Of a stretch of DNA of 64,000 nt, positions 1-8,122 are shown piece after piece. A program made the translations under genes and the position numbers. Positions within the stretch are counted from its first letter, which is position 1, and the number at the start of each line of letters is the position of its first letter. Source of the DNA: JAKQDP01 sp964536975 (GTDB taxonomy: Bacteria > Patescibacteriota > Patescibacteriia > 2-01-FULL-39-33); assembly GCA_964536975.1 (NCBI GenBank), contig CAZHYS010000003.1:30780-94779 (forward strand), read 5' to 3'. Below the pieces are notes generated by a model. That model had not been told where the DNA came from. It worked only from the letters and a program-made list of their open reading frames with translations, and made no database searches.

Positions 1-26
1 GGATGCGTCTCTCATGTGAGTAAACC

Positions 27-63
27 AAAATACTCTGCCTCAATAATCGTGGCAGAGTATTTT
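27..63 (-). terminator. Intrinsic terminator after the SdpI-like gene
   Basis: A perfect 13-bp stem pairs 27-39 with 51-63 around an 11-nt loop. Read on the minus strand it lies about 20 bp past the stop of the SdpI-like gene. The A/T-rich outer stem could also stop transcription from the other side. Confidence 0.7.
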
Positions 64-81
64 GAGATTGTTGATTCTTAT

Positions 82-750
82 TTATTTTTCTATTTTTCGT
101 TCTTGCCTGAATAGCCAATAAGAATAACCAAAGCTGCCGGCCACAACTACTACGATTCCCAAGATAAAAATCGGAATTGCCAGAGATTCGGGGAGGTGAG
201 GGATAATCATCATTATAATTCCTAAAGTTACAAACAACCAGCCGCCGACGCGATGAGTTTTGTTCCAGACGTTTTCCGACGACATCGTCCAAGGAGTTCT
301 AATGCCCACAAACCAATTGTATTTTATTTTGCCCAGATAATTACCAATGATAATAAATAGCGCGCCGACGCCCAGTGAAGTGGTGACGCCGATATTGATC
401 GGGTAGCCGATATTGAACAGGCCGGTCGCCAAATAAATCAAAGCCATAAATAAAACAATCAGACTTTTGAATAAGTGGTAAGTTTTGGCGAATTCCTGGT
501 AACGTTCTTTCTTGGGATCAAAATAGGGAAGAACCAGGAACATGATATATATTGCCGCTATCAAAAAGGGGAAGAAAAAGGCGCCAAAGGATTTGTCTCC
601 CCAATTGTCCGGTTGGCCCTGGAAGTTCCAGTGGATGGCGATCCGATCGGGAAAACGGGGGAAAAAGTAAAAGCTGGCGACAACACAGACGATAACCGCG
701 AGTATCGGCAGCAGTTCAGTCTTTAATGTTGGTTTGAGCGGTGAAGACAT
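82..750 (-). CDS. SdpI family membrane protein (DUF1648 + SdpI)
   Basis: A 222-residue membrane protein. The N-terminal third has the DUF1648 pattern: one membrane segment, then the PDRIAIHWNFQGQPDNWGDK stretch at about residues 34-53. The rest is the SdpI domain, with further hydrophobic segments at about 60-80, 90-112, 120-140, 165-185 and 190-213 and the GIRTPWT motif near 149. In Bacillus, SdpI gives immunity to the SdpC toxin and sequesters the repressor SdpR; here only the immunity-type protein and a repressor are seen, with no SdpC. It follows the ArsR-type regulator by 33 bp on the same strand, so they probably form one operon. The family is reasonably sure; toxin immunity as the role is inference. 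Confidence 0.85.
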   Translation of the reverse strand: MSSPLKPTLKTELLPILAVIVCVVASFYFFPRFPDRIAIHWNFQGQPDNWGDKSFGAFFFPFLIAAIYIMFLVLPYFDPKKERYQEFAKTYHLFKSLIVLFMALIYLATGLFNIGYPINIGVTTSLGVGALFIIIGNYLGKIKYNWFVGIRTPWTMSSENVWNKTHRVGGWLFVTLGIIMMIIPHLPESLAIPIFILGIVVVVAGSFGYSYWLFRQERKIEK

Positions 751-782
751 ATGTTTAAATGTTAAGCGATTAATTACGCCGC

Positions 783-1049
783 TTATTTGGTTTTCAAAAA
801 TTTGACGATTTTTTCGGCCACATCCTGGATAACGCTAAGATTGAGGGAATACAGAATTTGCTGACCATCGCGGCGGCCGCTGATGAGGTCGGCTTTTTTA
901 AGGATGTCCAAATGATGAGATAATGTCGCCATGGTGATATCCAAGTTTTTTCCGATCTCTGAAACTGACATTTCCCGTTTTTTCAAGAGATCAATGATTT
1001 TTTGCCGGTTTGGCTCGGATAAGGCGGCAAAAGTTTTGGCCAGCAGCAT
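783..1049 (-). CDS. ArsR-family winged-helix repressor (SdpR-like)
   Basis: An 88-residue winged-helix protein. LSEPNRQKIIDLLKKREMSV at about residues 9-28 and the recognition-helix region MATLSHHLDILKKADLI at about 40-56 are typical ArsR/SdpR sequence. No cysteine metal site is seen, so metal sensing is unlikely. It is the first gene of the two-gene sdpRI-like unit. Its promoter region carries a 10-bp perfect inverted repeat between -35 and -10, which fits autorepression. The -10 lies only 8 nt from the ATG and no SD is present, so the message is probably leaderless or nearly so. Confidence 0.85.
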   Translation of the reverse strand: MLLAKTFAALSEPNRQKIIDLLKKREMSVSEIGKNLDITMATLSHHLDILKKADLISGRRDGQQILYSLNLSVIQDVAEKIVKFLKTK

Positions 1050-1056
1050 AGGATAG

Positions 1057-1086
1057 ATATTTAGATGTATATCTAAATATTAACAA
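1057..1086 (-). promoter_or_regulatory. Promoter with overlapping palindromic operator for the sdpRI-like unit
   Basis: On the minus strand TTGTTA (1081-1086) and TAAATA (1058-1063) are separated by exactly 17 bp. A perfect inverted repeat, ATATTTAGAT (1057-1066) and ATCTAAATAT (1071-1080) with a 4-nt centre, fills the spacer and covers the -10. This is the classic layout for ArsR-type steric repression, and the regulator is the first gene downstream. Confidence 0.7.
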
Positions 1087-1112
1087 AACAAAAACCCCCT
1101 GTCAAGAGGGGG
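1083..1112 (-). terminator. Intrinsic terminator of the 1127-2761 gene
   Basis: On the minus strand CCCCC (complement of 1108-1112) pairs with GGGGG (complement of 1095-1099) over a short loop, followed by a T-rich tail. It begins about 15 bp past the stop codon of the membrane protein gene. Confidence 0.7.
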
Positions 1113-1126
1113 CTTGGCTCCATTGG

Positions 1127-2761
1127 CTATTCGGCGATTTCTTCCTTTTTCTCATTGATAAACGAGACGGTTTTTTCCAAAAACTCCACCAGCATTTTGA
1201 ACGGCGTTTCAATGATAAAATCCAGGATATACAAGAAGATGTTGATTTTGGAAAAATTGGTGGAGAAAAATCGGCCGACGCGGATAATCGGCAGAGAAAC
1301 AATGTCCACAAGCAAATTAATAAGATTATCTTTGCGCGGAACGACGGAAAGCTGTTTGGCGAGAGAGCGCAGTCGAAAACCGAAAAAACTGACGACAGTA
1401 AGAAAGAATACGAATAGTATCCCGCTCAAGATGTTGAAATTCAGTCTTTGCAAGACAGCGACGACAATTCCAAAGGACACGCCAAACATTATTAAATAGA
1501 TAAAATTAAACACAAAATATCCGGCCGACCCCTTGTCCATTAGCTTTTTCGGTTTGAATATCAGATTTCTATCCTGATTATAGATGATCTTTTTTATTTC
1601 AGTAATAATAATATTGGTGTTTTTCACGCCAGGAATACGGATAGCCATGGCGATGATTGACATTAAAATCGGATGAAAAGAGATATTTATTATAAGCGCT
1701 TGCCAATTGATATGTTTGGCAATAAGAACATCATAAGGCAACTCCAGAATAAAAGCCAGGATTGTCTTGGTGAAAAAAATATAAATTATCACTCGGATGA
1801 TCGTGCCCAATAGTTTGCTTTTTATCCGCGCCTGATCGGATCTTACAATTTCTTTGATTTTTTCCTCCAGCTCATCAGAATTGGCAATAAGGGAATTGAT
1901 GTTTTTTGGATTTTTATCAACAAGTTCTTTGATAATAGTGAAAAAAACCGCTTGTGTTTTGGCCGCTCGGCTCAATTGGAACGCGAAAGGATGCGACAAA
2001 TTTTTATTGATTCGGCCATAAATCGTGGCAATATCTCGACAGAATTCTTTTATCTCTACTTCTGTCGCCTGCCGCCAATTTGGCAGGTATAATTTTAGCA
2101 GGGCGTATCTTAGCGCCGGCAAATCGGCTTTATTGAGGTTTTTGAGAGTGGCGATGTAGAGTTGGAGATTTTTTTCCTTCTCGTCGATTTTGGTATTGGC
2201 AAAATGAAGATTCTCTACCAAATGAGAATACATCAGGTTGGCCGCCGCCTCGTCCTTGCGGCTTTGGACCGGTGATAGGAATTCATTGATTTCGCAGGAG
2301 GCAATGCCTACTGTCCAGGCAATCGCTTTCTTGGCCTGGGGCAACTCCTCTTTGGCAATATAATTGACGATGAGCAGATATTTTTCTATCACTCTGGCCA
2401 ATTCGTCAATAACCGTCTCCGGCAGTTGGTCATTGGGCAGATATTTGGCGCGGATAAATTCGTAGACGAGGGTCTGGCTGATTTTTTGCGCCTGGCCTTC
2501 CTGCAGGAATAAAATCTGCCGCCGTAGGATTCGCTCAATCGCGTTGCGGCGGACCAAGTGTTCTTCGTTGTAGTCAATGGCATTGCGGAATTTTTCATAA
2601 AAAAAACCGAGCTTGGAGACCAATTGGCTCAGTTTTATTTTTTCAACATTGTCGGGAATCGGTTGTTCATGGCTGTGAAGGTAGGTGTCTATCAGCCATT
2701 TGATTTCATTGCTTATTTCCATAGATAACTCCATTATAGCCTTTTTGGTCGGCTTTTTCAA
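1127..2761 (-). CDS. Conserved hypothetical membrane protein
   Basis: A protein of up to 544 residues that I do not recognise by family name. The first 310 residues are soluble, helical and charged; the C-terminal part has four or five hydrophobic segments at about 317-340, 345-370, 415-440, 445-465 and 485-520. The very C-terminus is again acidic and amphipathic. The first possible start is TTG at 2761; an in-frame ATG at 2734 is an alternative, and no SD supports either. A strong terminator follows. Nothing nearby suggests a pathway. Membrane location is well supported; the function is unknown. Confidence 0.75.
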   Translation of the reverse strand: MKKPTKKAIMELSMEISNEIKWLIDTYLHSHEQPIPDNVEKIKLSQLVSKLGFFYEKFRNAIDYNEEHLVRRNAIERILRRQILFLQEGQAQKISQTLVYEFIRAKYLPNDQLPETVIDELARVIEKYLLIVNYIAKEELPQAKKAIAWTVGIASCEINEFLSPVQSRKDEAAANLMYSHLVENLHFANTKIDEKEKNLQLYIATLKNLNKADLPALRYALLKLYLPNWRQATEVEIKEFCRDIATIYGRINKNLSHPFAFQLSRAAKTQAVFFTIIKELVDKNPKNINSLIANSDELEEKIKEIVRSDQARIKSKLLGTIIRVIIYIFFTKTILAFILELPYDVLIAKHINWQALIINISFHPILMSIIAMAIRIPGVKNTNIIITEIKKIIYNQDRNLIFKPKKLMDKGSAGYFVFNFIYLIMFGVSFGIVVAVLQRLNFNILSGILFVFFLTVVSFFGFRLRSLAKQLSVVPRKDNLINLLVDIVSLPIIRVGRFFSTNFSKINIFLYILDFIIETPFKMLVEFLEKTVSFINEKKEEIAE

Positions 2762-2800
2762 TGGCTGGTTGTCATTAGTATTTTTGCCAGATGATTTAAA

Positions 2801-2836
2801 AAGAAAAAATCCGTTCCGAAACCCCTCGGAACGGAT
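2801..2836 (-). terminator. Strong terminator of the small gene 2856-3059
   Basis: An 11-bp perfect stem pairs 2809-2819 with 2826-2836 around a 6-nt loop. On the minus strand it is followed by a run of T (2808-2801). It starts 20 bp after the stop of the small gene. Confidence 0.8.
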
Positions 2837-2855
2837 GACGTGACATATAAGGCGG

Positions 2856-3059
2856 TTATGTCCGCCTCGTTTGTCTTTCTTGAAGGTATAAATCCCAACT
2901 GGTTTGCGCTTCAGAGATATTATTGGCTCCTATCGCCTTATTGTGAAATTCCCAGTTCGAGTGCGTCAGGGCCATGCCTCGTAAGAACTCCAAGGCATTG
3001 TCTTCCCTCAACCTTTCCGGAGTGTTTGGCGGGCGTAGATATGCCGGCGTTATGCTCAT
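2856..3059 (-). CDS. Small protein of unknown function, SD-led
   Basis: Encodes 67 residues (MSITPAYLRPPNTPERLRED at the start), hydrophilic, without cysteine or membrane segment, and unlike any family I can name. It is accepted because its signals are strong: a TTTGCA-17-TATAAT promoter, a GGAGG-type SD (AAGGAGGT) 6 nt before ATG 3059, and a perfect terminator 20 bp after the stop. An overlapping plus-strand reading frame covers the same DNA but has none of these signals. It belongs to the SD-led gene class seen elsewhere in this window. Its role is unknown. Confidence 0.65.
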   Translation of the reverse strand: MSITPAYLRPPNTPERLREDNALEFLRGMALTHSNWEFHNKAIGANNISEAQTSWDLYLQERQTRRT

Positions 3060-3114
3060 AAGCCACCTCCTTAGTCATATTTGTACCGTACTGCGCCTCC
3101 TTTTACTTAAAGAT

Positions 3115-3143
3115 ATTATAAAATTTTCATCGTCTTTTGCAAA
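3115..3143 (-). promoter_or_regulatory. Promoter of the small gene 2856-3059
   Basis: On the minus strand TTTGCA (3138-3143) and a perfect TATAAT (3115-3120) are 17 bp apart. The untranslated leader is about 50 nt and contains two AAGGAGG-like stretches; the one nearer the gene sets the start at 3059. Confidence 0.65.
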
Positions 3144-3182
3144 CAGTTTTTGTCAATAGTCGGCCAAGACTTTCGTCGGATG

Positions 3183-3191
3183 TGCTATAAT
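3183..3191 (+). promoter_or_regulatory. Extended -10 promoter of the desaturase gene
   Basis: TGCTATAAT is an extended -10 element. It overlaps an in-frame ATG at 3190, which therefore cannot be the translation start of this transcript; the next ATG, at 3223, is about 25 nt past the expected transcription start. Confidence 0.55.
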
Positions 3192-3222
3192 GATAAAGTC
3201 AGTTGGCAAAAAGCCGAAAAAT

Positions 3223-4707
3223 ATGAAAAATAGTAAAAAAGTCATTATTATTGGCGCCGGTCCGGGCGGCCTGACCAGCGGCATGATTTTGTCCCATCGG
3301 GGACTTGATGTATCTATTTTTGAGAAAAATGATTATTTGGGCGGTCGCAATGGAGCTATTTCTGAACAGGGATTTGTCTTTGATATTGGGCCGACTTTTT
3401 TGATGATGAAATATATTTTGGATGAGATGTTTGAGCTGTCCGGCCGACGAAGTGGCGACTATCTGGATTTTTACGAGCTTGATCCGATGTATCACCTCAA
3501 ATTTTCCGATTTTGAATTACCGGTCAGCGCCAACCCTGACAAGATGAGGCAAGCAATCAAAAAATATTTTCCCGGCGAGGAAGCCGGCTTAGATAAATTT
3601 ATTGCCAAAGAAAAAAAACGCTTTGAAAAAGTCGTTGCTTGTTTTGAAAAAGATTATTCTGATTTTTATCACATGGTCGCGCCGCCGCTTCTGCCGGCCA
3701 TTCCCCATTTATCTCTCGGCCGGTCGCTGTATCGGGAATTAGGATCATATTTTCATAGCGATAAGCTGAAAATCGCTTTTACTTTCCAGGCCAAATACCT
3801 TGGCATGAGTCCGTGGCAATGCCCGGCGGCCTTTATGATTATTCCTTACATTGAGCATCGATTCGGCATCTATCATGTTAAGGGCGGCCTTAGTAAGATT
3901 TCCGAGGCGATGGCCAAGGTGATCAGAGAAGACGGCGGCAAGATAAATTTGTCTTCACCGGTAAAAAGAGTGATAACAGAAAAGAAAAAAGCAGTCGGAG
4001 TAGAACTTGCCGATGGCAGCCGGATTTTTGGCGATTATATTATTATCAATGCTGACTTTTCTCAAGCGATGACGACTCTGTTTGAGCCGGGCTTTCTCAA
4101 AAAATATGCTCCGGCAAAGATTATGAAAAAGAGATATTCTTGTTCCACCTTCATGCTCTATCTCGGCCTGGACAAGATTTATGACGAGCCGCATCATAAA
4201 ATTATCATTGCTGACGACTACAAGAACAACATTGACAAGATCTCAAAGCATCAGCCACTGAAAGATGATTTTTCCATTTATGTCAGGAATGCCAGTATTA
4301 CTGATCCGACTTTGGCCCCGGCCGGCAAATCGGCAGTTTATGTTTTGGTGCCGGTAGCCAACAATAAGAGCGGAATTGATTGGAATACCGAAAAAGAATA
4401 TTTTCGGGACAAGGTGATGGAGATAATCAAGCGCCGCACTTCCATGAGTGATATTGAAAGCCACGTTGAGCTTGAAAAAATAATAACACCTCTTGACTGG
4501 GCCGAAGAAAGAGATGTTTATTTGGGCGCCACTTTTAATTTATCTCACAACCTATCTCAAATGCTTTATTTTCGCCCGCATAACAAGTTTGAAGAGGCGG
4601 GCAACTGTTTTTTGGTGGGTGGTGGCACTCATCCGGGCAGCGGCTTGCCGACGATTTATGAGTCCGGAAGGATCACGGCCGATTTGATAAGTAAATTAAC
4701 CAAATAA
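3223..4707 (+). CDS. Phytoene desaturase-like (CrtI family) FAD oxidoreductase
   Basis: A 494-residue flavoprotein. The N-terminus carries the Rossmann dinucleotide motif GAGPGGLTSG (residues 9-18), followed by the acidic end of strand 2 (FEKND). The C-terminus has the family signature FLVGGGTHPGSGLP near residue 470 and then the ESGR helix. CrtI proteins desaturate or isomerise polyprenoid chains. No phytoene synthase is in the window, so carotenoid synthesis cannot be claimed, and a related retinol-saturase-like or other polyprenoid substrate is possible. ATG 3223 was chosen because the earlier ATG lies inside the -10 box. The gene stands alone, 26 bp before the next. Confidence 0.85.
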   Translation: MKNSKKVIIIGAGPGGLTSGMILSHRGLDVSIFEKNDYLGGRNGAISEQGFVFDIGPTFLMMKYILDEMFELSGRRSGDYLDFYELDPMYHLKFSDFELPVSANPDKMRQAIKKYFPGEEAGLDKFIAKEKKRFEKVVACFEKDYSDFYHMVAPPLLPAIPHLSLGRSLYRELGSYFHSDKLKIAFTFQAKYLGMSPWQCPAAFMIIPYIEHRFGIYHVKGGLSKISEAMAKVIREDGGKINLSSPVKRVITEKKKAVGVELADGSRIFGDYIIINADFSQAMTTLFEPGFLKKYAPAKIMKKRYSCSTFMLYLGLDKIYDEPHHKIIIADDYKNNIDKISKHQPLKDDFSIYVRNASITDPTLAPAGKSAVYVLVPVANNKSGIDWNTEKEYFRDKVMEIIKRRTSMSDIESHVELEKIITPLDWAEERDVYLGATFNLSHNLSQMLYFRPHNKFEEAGNCFLVGGGTHPGSGLPTIYESGRITADLISKLTK

Positions 4708-4733
4708 AAAAACTAATTAATAAATCAAAAACC

Positions 4734-5525
4734 ATGAAAAAAATTATTTTTGGCGGAGGGTTGGCGGCGTTTGTTGGCATAGTTGTTTTCGCCGGCGCTG
4801 TTTCGGCGGCGGACAATGGCCAAAAGAGCCAAAACCAGAATCAAAATCAAATTGAAGCCAGACAGGATTGCGAAGGCGGCGATTCAAATTCAGATTGCGT
4901 AGGAAGCGACGAACCGATTCTGATAACAGCGCAAGAGCAGGAAAGAGAAAGGGAGAGGATTAATAATACGGCAGGCTCATCTACTGCTACTACTACACCC
5001 GGACTGATAAGGGCGAGAAACATTCAGGAGCTTCAAGAAGCCATTAGGACGGCCAGGGAGGAATTCAAAGAAGAGTTGGACGCCCTGAAAGATCAGCGGA
5101 AAAAGGAAGTCCTGGAAAAACAAAATGCCGTTCGCGAAGCGGTTCATGCTCTGTTGGCTTCTGAGGATTTGACTGGCGGTATCGGCGAGCAGGTCTCGGC
5201 GATCGCGCGGGAGTTTAATAATTCCGTGGAAAAAACCATTGCCAATGAGGAACGGATAAACAATCGCAACCGCGTGGCCAGATTTTTCTTGGGCGGCGAC
5301 AAGGAAGCGGCTCGGGAAATGCAGCAGGAAGTCAATCAAAACATGGAAAGACTGAATAATTTGCAAGAATTGTATGATAATTGCAATTGCGATGAAGCGG
5401 TAAAAAATCTAATCCAAGAGCAGATCCAAAATATTGAACAAGAGCAGGAAAGATTGCAGCAAGTGGTTGAAAATCAATCAGCTAAGGGAGTCTGGGGCTG
5501 GATAAAAGGATTATTTGGCCGATAG
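4734..5525 (+). CDS. Secreted coiled-coil protein, unknown function
   Basis: A 263-residue protein with a clear signal peptide (MKK, hydrophobic core at 5-22, likely cleavage after VSAA). A Q/N-rich and cysteine-containing linker follows (two Cys near 45-55), then a Ser/Thr-rich patch at 80-90, then a long charged heptad-rich helical region from about 95 to 250 rich in E, Q and R. A CNC pair occurs near residue 219. The C-terminus WGWIKGLFGR is amphipathic. Proteins like this recur in Parcubacteria and are probably anchored in or exposed on the cell surface. I know no function. A strong terminator follows. Confidence 0.75.
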   Translation: MKKIIFGGGLAAFVGIVVFAGAVSAADNGQKSQNQNQNQIEARQDCEGGDSNSDCVGSDEPILITAQEQERERERINNTAGSSTATTTPGLIRARNIQELQEAIRTAREEFKEELDALKDQRKKEVLEKQNAVREAVHALLASEDLTGGIGEQVSAIAREFNNSVEKTIANEERINNRNRVARFFLGGDKEAAREMQQEVNQNMERLNNLQELYDNCNCDEAVKNLIQEQIQNIEQEQERLQQVVENQSAKGVWGWIKGLFGR

Positions 5526-5552
5526 ACACGGATTATTGTTACTTTTTTTATT

Positions 5553-5584
5553 AAAACCGCCCGAGCATTCAGGCGGTTTTTTGT
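5553..5584 (+). terminator. Intrinsic terminator after the coiled-coil protein gene
   Basis: A 9-bp perfect stem (5553-5561 with 5572-5580) is followed by a T run, 27 bp past the stop codon. Confidence 0.85.
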
Positions 5585-5587
5585 CTC

Positions 5588-5616
5588 TTGATTTTTTATG
5601 CCAGAAGGTGTAAAAC
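5588..5616 (+). promoter_or_regulatory. Promoter and leader of gene 5722-7149
   Basis: TTGATT (5588-5593) and TAAAAC (5611-5616) are 17 bp apart. The leader of about 100 nt contains a perfect 7-bp hairpin (5666-5672 with 5679-5685) and ends in an AAGGAG SD just before ATG 5722. Confidence 0.5.
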
Positions 5617-5721
5617 TGAAAGCAGTAAATGGGTCATTCACAATTTGGAAGAAGTTGGGAGAGAGGCGGGAATATCTGTTCCCGCGAAACGCCATGAGAG
5701 AGGAAAAAAAGGAGATAAGTC

Positions 5722-7149
5722 ATGTCAGGACAAACGGGAACAGAGTTGACGGAAGTTGTCGGGCAAGGAGTAGGTGGTGTGTTGGGAGGGTTTTTGGCCG
5801 TTGTTTTAGGCCGGAGAGACGGCGGATCAAATGGCGACGGGCACATCAACCCTGAGACTTTTTTGACCGCCGGCCAAGAGTCGGGATTCAGGATTGATAT
5901 GGCCGGCATGCTCGGTGGTGTCCTCGATGCCCAATTAGCCAATGTCGTATCCATGGAGGCGGCATGCCAAAAGATGAGAGAGCGGATCGAGGCGAGCCGG
6001 GTATTGGTTGCTGGACTAACCGTTGGTGTTGAGCCGGCGGTCAAACCGCCCGAGCCGGAGGAGGACGGCCGGAGTCCGACCAAAAAAGAAGAGGAAAAAG
6101 CGGCTGGCACCGAAACGGAACAGTCGGATGAGGCTATTGCCAAAATGTCGGCGCCGGAACACATCGTCTCAGTTTTGAAGCCCATTAAGGGCAGGGCGGT
6201 TGTTGAAGTCGCTCATATTAAGACCGAAGGAGTCAAACGCGGTGTATCGGCGATGAGCATTAACTCTGCCTTACATTGCCTTCAGCAGGCGGATGCCATT
6301 GAAAGAGTTGGCCGTGGCACGATCCGCAAGGCAGCGGGCTGGAAAGATTATTTGGTTAAGTTTCTTTCCAGACACAAGAAAAATGGCAAACCCAGGGATG
6401 GCGCGATTCCGGTCAAATGTTGCCAAAGTGCGCGAACCGACGCCCCACAAAAACAGACAAAGTCTGTACCGAAACCCCCGGGTGTTTCTCGCCGTCGTTC
6501 CGGCCCAACCTTATTTGGCCTAACCAAGGACATTTTGGCCGCAGAGTATCCGGAAGGGCTGACTTATCAGGAGATTGCCGAGCGGCTCTGCGCCTCTGCC
6601 GATTTTCCCAACAAAGACAATGACAGCGTCGTCAATCAGTTGATGACGATGGCTTGTCAACATAAGGAGGATTTTGTCAGAAGCAAAGAACGGCCTGTTC
6701 GGTTGACATTGGTTGTGTCGGGAGTGTCGGAAGAAGCGTTACCGTCGGCCGAAGACGATATTTTTGGCAGTGGGCGGATTCAAGCGTCGCCGGCGCCTGA
6801 AAAAAAGTCGGCAAAAGATCGCCTGCAGGAGCGCTTGCGCGGAAGGAAAAATGTCGGCCATGCATTTGAGCCGGATGCTCCTTCGCTTAATCGCCCCAAA
6901 GATGAAGCTGGGCGAGCTGCCTGGATGAAAGCGATTGAACAGGTGGTCAATCATACGGAACACTCCCAAATGTCGCGCGACGACATTGCCGCCGTGTTTA
7001 TGGGGAATAAAAGCCGATTCTTCTGCGTAAACGCGGAATTGGATCCGAGCCAGATCAGAGATATCGTCTCAACGACGATAAATGATATGATTCGGACCAA
7101 AAAACTGCGGACCTGTTCCCCCGGCATCGTGACGACAGGAACTTTCTGA
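5722..7149 (+). CDS. Unknown protein with three winged-helix-like modules
   Basis: A 475-residue protein that I do not recognise. The start is fixed by an AAGGAG SD 8 nt upstream. The N-terminal 30 residues are glycine-rich and mildly hydrophobic. After an acidic, proline-rich linker (about 100-140) three short helical modules resemble winged helices: about 145-205 (ending in IERVGRGTIRKA), 257-330 (LTYQEIAERL then a basic hairpin) and 405-475 (MSRDDIAAVF then a short hairpin). They are joined by basic, low-complexity linkers. DNA or RNA binding is the simplest guess and is inference only. The gene has its own promoter, a leader hairpin and a strong terminator, which places it in the SD-led class. 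Confidence 0.65.
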   Translation: MSGQTGTELTEVVGQGVGGVLGGFLAVVLGRRDGGSNGDGHINPETFLTAGQESGFRIDMAGMLGGVLDAQLANVVSMEAACQKMRERIEASRVLVAGLTVGVEPAVKPPEPEEDGRSPTKKEEEKAAGTETEQSDEAIAKMSAPEHIVSVLKPIKGRAVVEVAHIKTEGVKRGVSAMSINSALHCLQQADAIERVGRGTIRKAAGWKDYLVKFLSRHKKNGKPRDGAIPVKCCQSARTDAPQKQTKSVPKPPGVSRRRSGPTLFGLTKDILAAEYPEGLTYQEIAERLCASADFPNKDNDSVVNQLMTMACQHKEDFVRSKERPVRLTLVVSGVSEEALPSAEDDIFGSGRIQASPAPEKKSAKDRLQERLRGRKNVGHAFEPDAPSLNRPKDEAGRAAWMKAIEQVVNHTEHSQMSRDDIAAVFMGNKSRFFCVNAELDPSQIRDIVSTTINDMIRTKKLRTCSPGIVTTGTF

Positions 7150-7168
7150 CAGTTGGATATCACCAAGT

Positions 7169-7206
7169 CCGCGTAGCAGGCAAAGTGCTTGCTACGCGGT
7201 TTTTTG
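7169..7206 (+). terminator. Strong terminator of gene 5722-7149
   Basis: A perfect 10-bp stem (7169-7178 with 7190-7199) is followed by TTTTTTG, 19 bp after the stop. Confidence 0.9.
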
Positions 7207-7253
7207 TTGGGTTATTTTTGTAATAAACTCCGCTCATAGAGATAGGAATGGCG

Positions 7254-7290
7254 GGGCTGATCTGGACGCGGATCGGCCCTTTTGTTTTTT
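7254..7290 (+). terminator. Second terminator-like hairpin
   Basis: GGGCTGATC (7254-7262) pairs with GATCGGCCC (7271-7279) with one G-U pair and is followed by TTTTGTTTTTT. No gene lies between it and the terminator at 7169-7206. Either it is a back-up terminator or it ends a short untranslated transcript from 7205-7280; I see no clear promoter for the latter. Confidence 0.5.
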
Positions 7291-7427
7291 GTAAAACCAT
7301 CCTCCAATTATGTGGTTTCATCCCACAACAAATTTAATACACTTTTTTAAAAATAGGGCCAGAAGTTTTTTAATAAATTCAAGTCATTGGATATTGTTTT
7401 AAAATTAAAAATTAAAAATTGGAAATT

Positions 7428-7455
7428 ACAAAACAGCCCAAACGGGCTGTTTTGT
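7428..7455. terminator. Bidirectional terminator-like hairpin
   Basis: A perfect 12-bp stem (7428-7439 with 7444-7455) with A-rich and T-rich flanks. It stands in gene-free DNA between the 5722-7149 gene and the tRNA cluster and could insulate the two opposite transcripts. Confidence 0.55.
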
Positions 7456-7458
7456 CTG

Positions 7459-7670
7459 TGGGTGGCTACTGGGATAATCTTCGCGAATCGCCAACAGAAA
7501 CTTGGCGATTTGCTCCGCCCTGGGTGGCGGCCAATCCTGCTCGCTTCGCCGAATCTAGGCGAGCGCCAGCCCTGCCTGCCGGCAGGCAGCTCGGATCGGC
7601 CTGAAGTTTCGCTTTGGCGCTCGCCTTCCGTCTCGCTTCTCGCTCAACTTGCCACCCGTTCAACTCCCGA
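7459..7670. repeat. Gene-free repeat region with tRNA-His 3'-end fragments
   Basis: The stretch 7459-7473 (TGGGTGGCTACTGGG) copies the 3' end of the tRNA-His gene at 7713-7727 in the same orientation. A second, shortened copy in inverted orientation lies at 7651-7679. Between them are imperfect palindromes such as the one around CTGCCTGCCGGCAGGCAG near 7576. No coding sequence is convincing here. Confidence 0.55.
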
Positions 7671-7717
7671 CCCAAATTAAAAAGATGGACAAAATAATGT
7701 CCATCTTTTTAATTTGG
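7671..7717 (-). terminator. Hairpin terminator after the tRNA cluster
   Basis: A stem of about 20 bp (7671-7690 with 7697-7717, one bulged T) around an AAATAA loop. On the minus strand it lies directly at the 3' end of tRNA-His, with T-rich strands, and so would end the tRNA transcript. Confidence 0.7.
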
Positions 7718-7787
7718 GTGGCTACTGGGAGTTGAACCCAGACTAACGGGACCACAACCCGCTGTTCTACCGCTAAACTATAGCCAC
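7716..7787 (-). tRNA. tRNA-His (anticodon GUG)
   Basis: On the minus strand the sequence folds as a cloverleaf. The acceptor stem GTGGCTA pairs with TAGCCAC, with the histidine-specific extra G(-1) at 7787 opposite C73 at 7716. The anticodon loop is TTGTGGT (GTG) and the T arm is CTGGG-TTCAACT-CCCAG. CCA is not encoded. It is the last of three tRNAs on this strand. Confidence 0.93.
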
Positions 7788-7912
7788 CATATAATAACAC
7801 TTAACAATTAACATTTAACTGATGCGCTATTCTTGGCAATTAATCATTAGCAATTTACAGTATAACTTCAGACCGGTTAAAGGTTAACTGTCAATTGTTA
7901 ACTATTAACTTA

Positions 7913-7984
7913 TGCCCCCAGTAGGAATCGAACCTACATCACAGGTTCCGGAAACCTGCGTTCTATCCATTGAACTATGAGGAC
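7913..7984 (-). tRNA. tRNA-Arg (anticodon CCG)
   Basis: Minus-strand cloverleaf: acceptor GTCCTCA pairs with TGGGGGC (two G-U pairs), discriminator A at 7913, anticodon loop TTCCGGA (CCG, reading CGG), T-loop GGTTCGATTCC. CCA is not encoded. Confidence 0.93.
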
Positions 7985-8007
7985 GATTGCCTGACGGGAT
8001 CGGGCGG

Positions 8008-8081
8008 CGTCCGCGGCAGGATTCGAACCTGCGACCTACAGCTTAGAAGGCTGTTGCTCTATCCAGCTGAGCTACGCGGAC
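8008..8081 (-). tRNA. tRNA-Arg (anticodon UCU)
   Basis: Minus-strand cloverleaf: acceptor GTCCGCG pairs with CGCGGAC, discriminator G at 8008, anticodon loop CTTCTAA (TCT, reading AGA), T-loop GGTTCGAATCC. CCA is not encoded. It is the first of the three tRNAs; a TATAAT-like box lies about 45 bp upstream on this strand. Confidence 0.93.
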
Positions 8082-8122
8082 ATGATCAACTTACTATTAT
8101 TATTAATTTGTAAGTTTTGCCA

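Noticed and set aside
82..1049. A full SdpC toxin-immunity locus
   Set aside because: Only the immunity-type membrane protein and regulator are present; no sdpA, sdpB or sdpC-like gene is seen within the window.
2840..3061. A 73-residue plus-strand gene overlapping the small minus-strand gene
   Set aside because: It has no SD, promoter or terminator, while the minus-strand frame has all three.
3190..3222. ATG 3190 as the start of the desaturase
   Set aside because: It lies within the TATAAT box at 3186-3191; the family's N-terminus starts at 3223.
7387..7680. Open frame of 97 residues in the tRNA-fragment region
   Set aside because: It runs through hairpins and tRNA remnants, has no initiation signal, and reads like translated repeats.
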